DNA of 10,582 bases from JBIOYL01 sp044870185 (GTDB lineage: Bacteria > Actinomycetota > CALGFH01). The notes under the pieces were generated by a model. That model searched no databases and had not been told where the DNA came from. It was given only the letters and a program-made list of their open reading frames with translations. Of this stretch, positions 8,155 to 10,582 are shown piece by piece; the first letter of the stretch is position 1, and every line of letters begins with the position of its first letter. The stretch spans positions 1 through 10,582 of the forward strand of contig JBIOYL010000174.1 in NCBI GenBank assembly GCA_044870185.1. The letters are read 5' to 3'. The position numbers and the translations under genes are program-made.

Positions 8155-8170
8155 TGGTGGCCAGCCACCA
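8155..8170. promoter_or_regulatory. Perfect inverted repeat, candidate MarR operator
   Basis: TGGTGGC-CA-GCCACCA is a perfect 7-2-7 palindrome of 16 bp in the 121-bp spacer between the MarR and epoxide hydrolase genes. Its size and place suit a MarR dimer site that would control both directions. A TATGCT on the minus strand (plus 8142-8147), a possible -10 for marR, lies just beside it. Confidence 0.5.
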
Positions 8171-8171
8171 T

Positions 8172-8189
8172 CCACGGCTTGGACCGTGG
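8172..8189. promoter_or_regulatory. Second inverted repeat next to the candidate MarR operator
   Basis: CCACGG-CTTGGA-CCGTGG is a perfect 6-bp inverted repeat with a 6-base centre, starting 2 bases after the first palindrome. It may be a second regulator site or, in the epoxide hydrolase leader RNA, a hairpin about 50 bases before the start codon. Which is not decided by sequence. Confidence 0.4.
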
Positions 8190-8241
8190 CGAGCGGCCGA
8201 GGATCGCGACCGTGCCGCTCCACGAGGAGGGAACCGCAGCC

Positions 8242-9334
8242 ATGCCCAGCAGCGCCGGCGCCGACGCCACCATCCGGCCGTTCCGGATCCGGCTCCCCCA
8301 GGCCGACCTGGGCGACCTGCGCGAGCGGCTGGCGCGCACCCGCTGGCCTGATGAGCTGCCCGGCGTCGGCTGGGCCTACGGCGTGCCGCTGGGCTACCTC
8401 AAGCAGCTGGCCGCCTACTGGGTTGACGGCCACGACTGGCGCACCCACGAGGCCAACCTCAACCAGTTCCCCCAGTTCACCACCGCCATCGACGGGCAGC
8501 CGATTCACTTCCTGCACGTGCGCTCCCCCCAGCCCCAGGTGCTGCCGCTGGTGGTGACCCACGGCTGGCCCGGCTCAGTGGTGGAGTTCGTCAACGTCAT
8601 CGGCCCGCTCACCGACCCCGCCGCCCACGGTGGCGACCCCGCCGACGCCTTCCACCTGGTGATCCCTTCCCTGCCCGGCTACGGCTTGTCCGGGCCGACC
8701 CGCCAGGCCGGCTGGACCACCAATCGCGTCGCCGGTGCCTGGACCGAGCTGCTGGCCGGCCTCGGCTACCGGCGCCACGGCGCCCAAGGCGGCGACTGGG
8801 GCGCGTTCGTCGCCACCGAACTGGGCCGCATCGACCCCGACCACATCGTCGGCGTGCACCTCAACGCGACCACCTTCGGGTTCATCCCCCTCGGCCCCGT
8901 GGACCCCGATGAGCTGGCCACCCTTACCGATGCCGAGCGGGCGCGGCTGGAGCGCCTCAACACCAGCACGGCCGGGCCCGGCAACGGCTACTTCGAGGTC
9001 CAGGCCACCCGGCCACAGACACTGGCCTACGTGCTCACCGACTCCCCGGTCGGCCTGCTGGCCTGGATCGTGGAGCGGTTCAAGGAATGGACCCACGCCG
9101 CCAACGTGCCCGAGGACGCGGTCGACCGTGACCAGCTGCTCACCAACGTGATGCTGTACCGGGCCGACCAGGGTGGCGGTGTTCGCCGAGGATTACGCCA
9201 TCCGCCGCTACGGCGAGCGCGGCAACCACATCGTCCACTGGTCGGAGTTCGACCGCGGCGGCCACTTCGCCGCCATGGAAGCACCCGACCTGCTGGTCAG
9301 CGACGTGCACAAGTTCTTCCGCCCCGTTCGGTGA
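8242..9334 (+). pseudogene. Epoxide hydrolase (alpha/beta-hydrolase, EHN-domain type), internal deletion and frameshift
   Basis: Opens epoxides to diols via an Asp-ester intermediate; microsomal/EHN type. The N-terminal EHN domain is about 8-95 (RPFRIRLPQADL, TRWPDELPGVGWAYGVPL). The hydrolase core has the HGWP oxyanion motif (107-110), SLPGYGLSGP, and nucleophile D185 in GGDWG. After TNVMLY (ending 9159) the usual YW-type block of some 25-30 residues before PTGVAVF is missing, and the reading moves to PTRVAVFAEDYAIRRYGERG. That part holds the acid Glu (FAED) and base His (GGHFAAME) and ends FFRPVR with TGA at 9332-9334. The deletion junction is 9157-9163. Uncorrected, the first frame runs to 9576 as Arg/Pro-rich nonsense. 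ATG 8242 has GAGGAGGG 10 bases upstream; the in-frame ATG at 8179 lacks an RBS. Probably non-functional as read. Confidence 0.85.
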
Positions 9335-9370
9335 TGCAAGCTGCGTGGCACAGGAACCCGTTGGAGGCCG

Positions 9371-9433
9371 AACGTCCTTACCAAGCAGGTGCGGCTGGAG
9401 GGCATGCTGTGGATCGCCCGTACCGGGATCCCC
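9371..9433 (+). pseudogene. Short remnant resembling the N-terminus of an IS5-family transposase
   Basis: The plus frame from 9371 reads NVLTKQVRLEGMLWIARTGIP. This resembles the conserved early block of IS5-type transposases, in which a (V/M)LWIARTG-type motif is followed by a PWRDLP motif. The continuation here is unrelated and no other IS5 part is found. It sits 36 bp after the epoxide hydrolase stop, in the convergent spacer. The similarity is over only about 20 residues, so chance cannot be excluded. Confidence 0.4.
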
Positions 9434-9457
9434 GGTGCCGGGGAAAGCGGTGCGGGC
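9416..9457. terminator. Strong two-part hairpin between convergent genes
   Basis: The outer arms GCCCGTACC (9416-9424) and GGTGCGGGC (9449-9457) pair over 9 bp with one G-U. Inside them CCCCGG-TG-CCGGGG (9430-9443) forms a second stem. The hairpin lies between the end of the epoxide hydrolase gene and the end of the convergent SnoaL-like gene, 4 bases from the latter's stop. It could work as a bidirectional terminator. There is no T tract on either side, as is common in GC-rich actinomycetes. Confidence 0.4.
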
Positions 9458-9461
9458 ATGG

Positions 9462-10034
9462 TCACCGTCGTCCTTCCGCCGCGGCCGTGTTCCCGGCCGG
9501 CGGGTCAGCGGGCGCCCCGGCTGGGCGGGGCGGCGAGCCCGCCCGCGGAGTGGTGTCCTCGTATCTGACCTCGTAGACGCGCTCGGTGAACTTCCAGGCG
9601 TCGCCGGTGCGCCGGTAGCGGTCGTGGTAGATGGCGTAGTTCAGCCCCTGGCGGCCGTCGCGGGTGCGCCCGAGCTCTGAACCGAAAATAGACCGGCTTG
9701 GAACGGTATGGCCTGTTTTCACGCCCGCACGGCGTCCCCGCAGGGATACCTCGACTGACATGTACGCGCGGCCGGATGCGATGTCGCCGTCAAGAGCGAT
9801 CGTGCCGGGTGCGTGTTCTGCACCAAGAAGTCCACAAGATCCGGACCCGCTCGCCCCAGGCGCGGATCTCCTCCTGGCCGAGGAGCTCGACCGGGATGTT
9901 AGGCATCCGCAGCGCGCCGTCCGGGTGAACAGCGACGCAAGGCGGTCGTAGTCGCGCATCATCGCCGCGTCGGTGAACTCCCCGCGCAGCGCCTCGATCT
10001 CGACGCGATCTGCGATGGTCTGAAAGTCACTCAT
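9462..10034 (-). CDS. SnoaL-like (NTF2-fold) protein, internally out of frame
   Basis: SnoaL-like proteins have an NTF2-type cone-shaped fold used by polyketide cyclases, isomerases and many uncharacterised enzymes. Residues 1-37 (FQTIADRVEIEALRGEFTDA, MMRDYDRLASLF) and 76-165 (PGTIALDGDIASGRAY, LNYAIYHDRYRRTGDAWKFT, ERVYEVRYEDTTP) fit the family. Residues 38-75 are Arg/Ser-rich nonsense. Adding one G/C at each of three runs (9923-9925, 9832-9833, 9807-9809) restores PDGALRMPNIPVELLG, QEEIRAWGERVRILWDF and LVQNTHPGT. Because three losses sum to a codon, the frame reopens and hides the damage. Residues 93-118 are an extra block (separate entry). The last 25 residues are a Pro/Ala-rich tail. 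ATG at 10034 has AAGGAG (plus 10041-10046) 6 bases upstream. It lies 93 bp downstream of the DoxX-like gene, same strand. Substrate unknown. Confidence 0.75.
   Translation of the reverse strand: MSDFQTIADRVEIEALRGEFTDAAMMRDYDRLASLFTRTARCGCLTSRSSSSARRRSAPGASGSGSCGLLGAEHAPGTIALDGDIASGRAYMSVEVSLRGRRAGVKTGHTVPSRSIFGSELGRTRDGRQGLNYAIYHDRYRRTGDAWKFTERVYEVRYEDTTPRAGSPPRPAGAPADPPAGNTAAAEGRR
9677..9758. repeat. 78-bp in-frame insert in the SnoaL-like gene, flanked by CTGA
   Basis: CTGA occurs at 9677-9680 and 9755-9758, 78 bp apart, exactly 26 codons. Removing one unit joins GRAYM to SELGRTRDG, the continuity expected in this family. The segment is less GC-rich than its surroundings (for example GAACCGAAAATAGACC, CCTGTTTTCACG). 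It has no clear terminal inverted repeats. A mini mobile element with a 4-bp target duplication, or a natural loop extension, would both fit. Expected family length is from memory, not a search. Confidence 0.4.
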
Positions 10035-10127
10035 TGGTTTCTCCTTGTCATATCGAACAGGTCACGGCTGCATGGACCGGCTGTTGGTCGAGCCGCTCCG
10101 GGCAGGGCAGCCAGACGCCGCGCTGGG

Positions 10128-10523
10128 TCAGCCGGTGAAGGACTCGGGGCCGAAGCGGCCCCACGCCACGAAGGCGGCCATGGCGAGATAGACCGGGTCG
10201 ATCATGATCGTTACCTTCTCGCCACGGCGGAGGCGCATGATCACCGCGCCAACAAACAGCAACACCGCACCGGTAGCAGCCAGCGGCACCAGAACCGGCG
10301 CGATGTCGAGCGCGGCGGGCAGGATCAGGCCCGCCGCAGCCAGGAACTCGAGGGCTCCGATGGCCTTGAGGGCACCGGGGCTGAAATCTTCGACCCATCT
10401 CGTTGCGGCGCCCATGCCGGCCATCTTCTCCTTGGGCACGAACAGCTTGGCGCTGCTGAGCAGGAAGACAACGGCCAGTAGTCCGGCAACGATCCACAGA
10501 GCGAGGTTCAGCGTGCGGTTCAT
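10128..10523 (-). CDS. DoxX-like four-helix membrane protein
   Basis: A 131-residue inner-membrane protein with four predicted helices (about 7-27, 52-70, 75-96, 106-121), the conserved N-terminal pattern LLSSAKLFVPKEKM, and the motif ALKAIGALEFLAAAGLILP typical of the DoxX/DoxX-like family. Relatives are linked with oxidative-stress membrane complexes and with quinol or thiol redox, but most are uncharacterised. ATG at 10523 is preceded by AAGGAG (plus 10530-10535) at 6 bases. Stop TGA is at 10128-10130. It is upstream of the SnoaL-like gene, probably one transcript; the 93-bp gap shows only that gene's RBS. The 59 bp from its start to the window edge show no convincing promoter. Confidence 0.88.
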   Translation of the reverse strand: MNRTLNLALWIVAGLLAVVFLLSSAKLFVPKEKMAGMGAATRWVEDFSPGALKAIGALEFLAAAGLILPAALDIAPVLVPLAATGAVLLFVGAVIMRLRRGEKVTIMIDPVYLAMAAFVAWGRFGPESFTG

Positions 10524-10582
10524 GAGGATCTCCTTGCAGGGTTATCGGCGATTCCCGTTGGTCGGGTAGCCCGGGGGGTGAG

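Noticed and set aside
8179..8241. Earlier in-frame start of the epoxide hydrolase
   Set aside because: No ribosome binding site, and it lies in the second inverted repeat; ATG 8242 has GAGGAGGG at good spacing and gives the usual N-terminus.
8121..8339. N-terminal extension of the MarR gene
   Set aside because: The extra 73 residues are Arg/Ser/Pro-rich, overlap the epoxide hydrolase start, and exceed the usual MarR length.
9720..9756. CRISPR-repeat-like stretch (CCCCGCAGGGATAC with an AAAAC-type end on the minus strand)
   Set aside because: It occurs once; there is no second repeat, no spacer periodicity and no cas gene.
10048..10497. 149-codon minus-strand frame over the DoxX-like gene
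   Set aside because: Out of frame with the clear four-helix DoxX-like protein; Arg/Gly-rich and no RBS.

Overview
The window comes from a very GC-rich bacterial chromosome, most likely an actinomycete (Actinomycetota). The evidence is the strong G/C third-position bias, GTG starts, a DrrAB-type exporter with a divergent TetR regulator, and an epoxide hydrolase, SnoaL-like and DoxX gene set typical of that phylum. Species cannot be told from the sequence.

Left third (1-4290): a mobile-DNA landing zone. A tRNA-Ala(TGC) gene lies at the very edge, with its first base just outside. It is followed 104 bp later by a complete tyrosine recombinase reading away from it, the usual layout of a tRNA-integrated element. 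Next is an IS21-family element whose ends I place at 1171 and 3850. It has an intact istB helper ATPase and an istA transposase broken by three single-base shifts. Abutting its right end is the last ~146 codons of a Tn3-family transposase, whose 5' part is absent. The 228 bp from 4291 to 4518 hold no gene or signal I can support.

Middle (4519-7113): a drug-efflux locus. A TetR repressor is divergent from an ABC ATPase and ABC-2 permease pair (DrrA/DrrB type, 4-bp ATGA overlap). The shared 105-bp promoter region has a consensus -35, AT-rich sequence and repeated operator-like motifs. The permease frame is broken near its middle.

Right third (7114-10582): a MarR regulator overlaps a small membrane protein resembling CrtO-type acyltransferases. 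It is divergent from an epoxide hydrolase gene that has lost an internal segment and its frame. Two adjacent perfect inverted repeats in the divergent spacer are candidate operators. Convergent with the hydrolase is a DoxX-like membrane gene followed by a SnoaL-like gene. A short IS5-like transposase remnant and a strong hairpin sit at the convergence.

Themes: regulated export and detoxification (TetR-DrrAB, MarR-epoxide hydrolase, DoxX, SnoaL) beside an integration hotspot. Many genes carry single G/C-run length changes, in housekeeping-type and mobile genes alike. This may mean an error-prone assembly as much as true gene decay. I see no CRISPR array, phage structural gene or toxin-antitoxin pair, and no clearly new system. 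The most curious items are the 78-bp insert in the SnoaL gene and the two regulator spacers.
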